Notes under the pieces: generated by a model | Seen by the model: the letters and a program-made list of their open reading frames with translations, nothing else | Databases searched by the model: none | What the model was told of the DNA's origin: nothing | Part shown: positions 6,207 through 6,337 of the stretch, piece after piece | Position numbering within the stretch: position 1 is the stretch's first letter | Layout of the letters: each line of letters opens with the position of its first letter | From: an uncultured bacterium | GTDB taxonomy: Bacteria > Actinomycetota > Coriobacteriia > Coriobacteriales > Coriobacteriaceae | Assembly (NCBI GenBank): GCA_905216075.1 | Contig: CAJMSO010000105.1 | Location: 1 to 6,337 of the forward strand | Length of the DNA stretch: 6,337 bases | Direction: 5' to 3' | Made by a program: the position numbers and the translations under genes

Positions 6207-6337
6207 TTACAATTGCGGGTGTGATTTTCGGCGCAAGAAATCGAAATGCGTCTCGCTCAAGATAATCGACAGGAAGATGAGCGCGAAGCCGGCAAGCAGG
6301 CGCGAGGTGAGCGCCTCCCCCATCAGCAGCACCGAGA
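6207..6337 (-). CDS. DMT/EamA-family transporter, C-terminal end only
   Basis: Forty-two codons and a TAA are visible. They read SVLLMGEALTSRLLAGFALI, then FLSIILSE, then a short basic tail ending SHPQL. The pattern of a helix end, (L/M)GE, a short turn with T and R, then a final hydrophobic helix ending in SE is typical of the last two helices of the second EamA repeat in drug/metabolite transporters. Substrate and direction of transport cannot be told. The rest lies past the right edge, and a terminator follows the stop. Confidence 0.8.
   Translation of the reverse strand, partial: SVLLMGEALTSRLLAGFALIFLSIILSETHFDFLRRKSHPQL

Overview
This window looks like ordinary chromosome from a GC-rich bacterium with compact, same-strand gene clusters. 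A gut Coriobacteriia member such as Collinsella is my best guess. That rests on base composition, codon choice and the style of the proteins; no marker in the window proves it. Every gene I can support lies on the minus strand, so transcription runs from right to left.

In transcription order: (1) At the right edge (6207-6337) is the last 42 codons of a DMT/EamA-family membrane transporter, closed by a textbook intrinsic terminator at 6168-6194. (2) A complete M20D-type metal-dependent amidohydrolase/aminoacylase follows (4792-6090), with its metal-binding residues intact. (3) Only 39 bases further, probably on the same transcript, is an MFS transporter (3965-4752). It is clearly broken: one extra base in a short G run shifts the frame, and about four transmembrane helices are missing from the middle. 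The hydrolase has therefore probably lost the transporter it was paired with. (4) A 304-base non-coding stretch (3661-3964) holds three back-to-back imperfect palindromes, each about 60 bases long. The last one ends exactly where the -35 element of the next promoter should lie. (5) hisS, a complete histidyl-tRNA synthetase (2350-3660), comes next. (6) A 257-base gap holds a 15-bp hairpin, a pair of A/T-rich palindromes and a perfect TATAAT. (7) ppc, phosphoenolpyruvate carboxylase (2092 to the left edge), is cut by the window after 697 codons.

The genes do not form one pathway. The hydrolase and MFS transporter look like an accessory peptide or acyl-amino-acid scavenging pair, now decaying. 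hisS (translation) and ppc (anaplerotic oxaloacetate synthesis) are core genes that each appear to have their own promoter. I found no new defence, mobile or biosynthetic system. The points that merit a second look are the palindrome array, the double lesion in the transporter and the operator-like sites in front of ppc.
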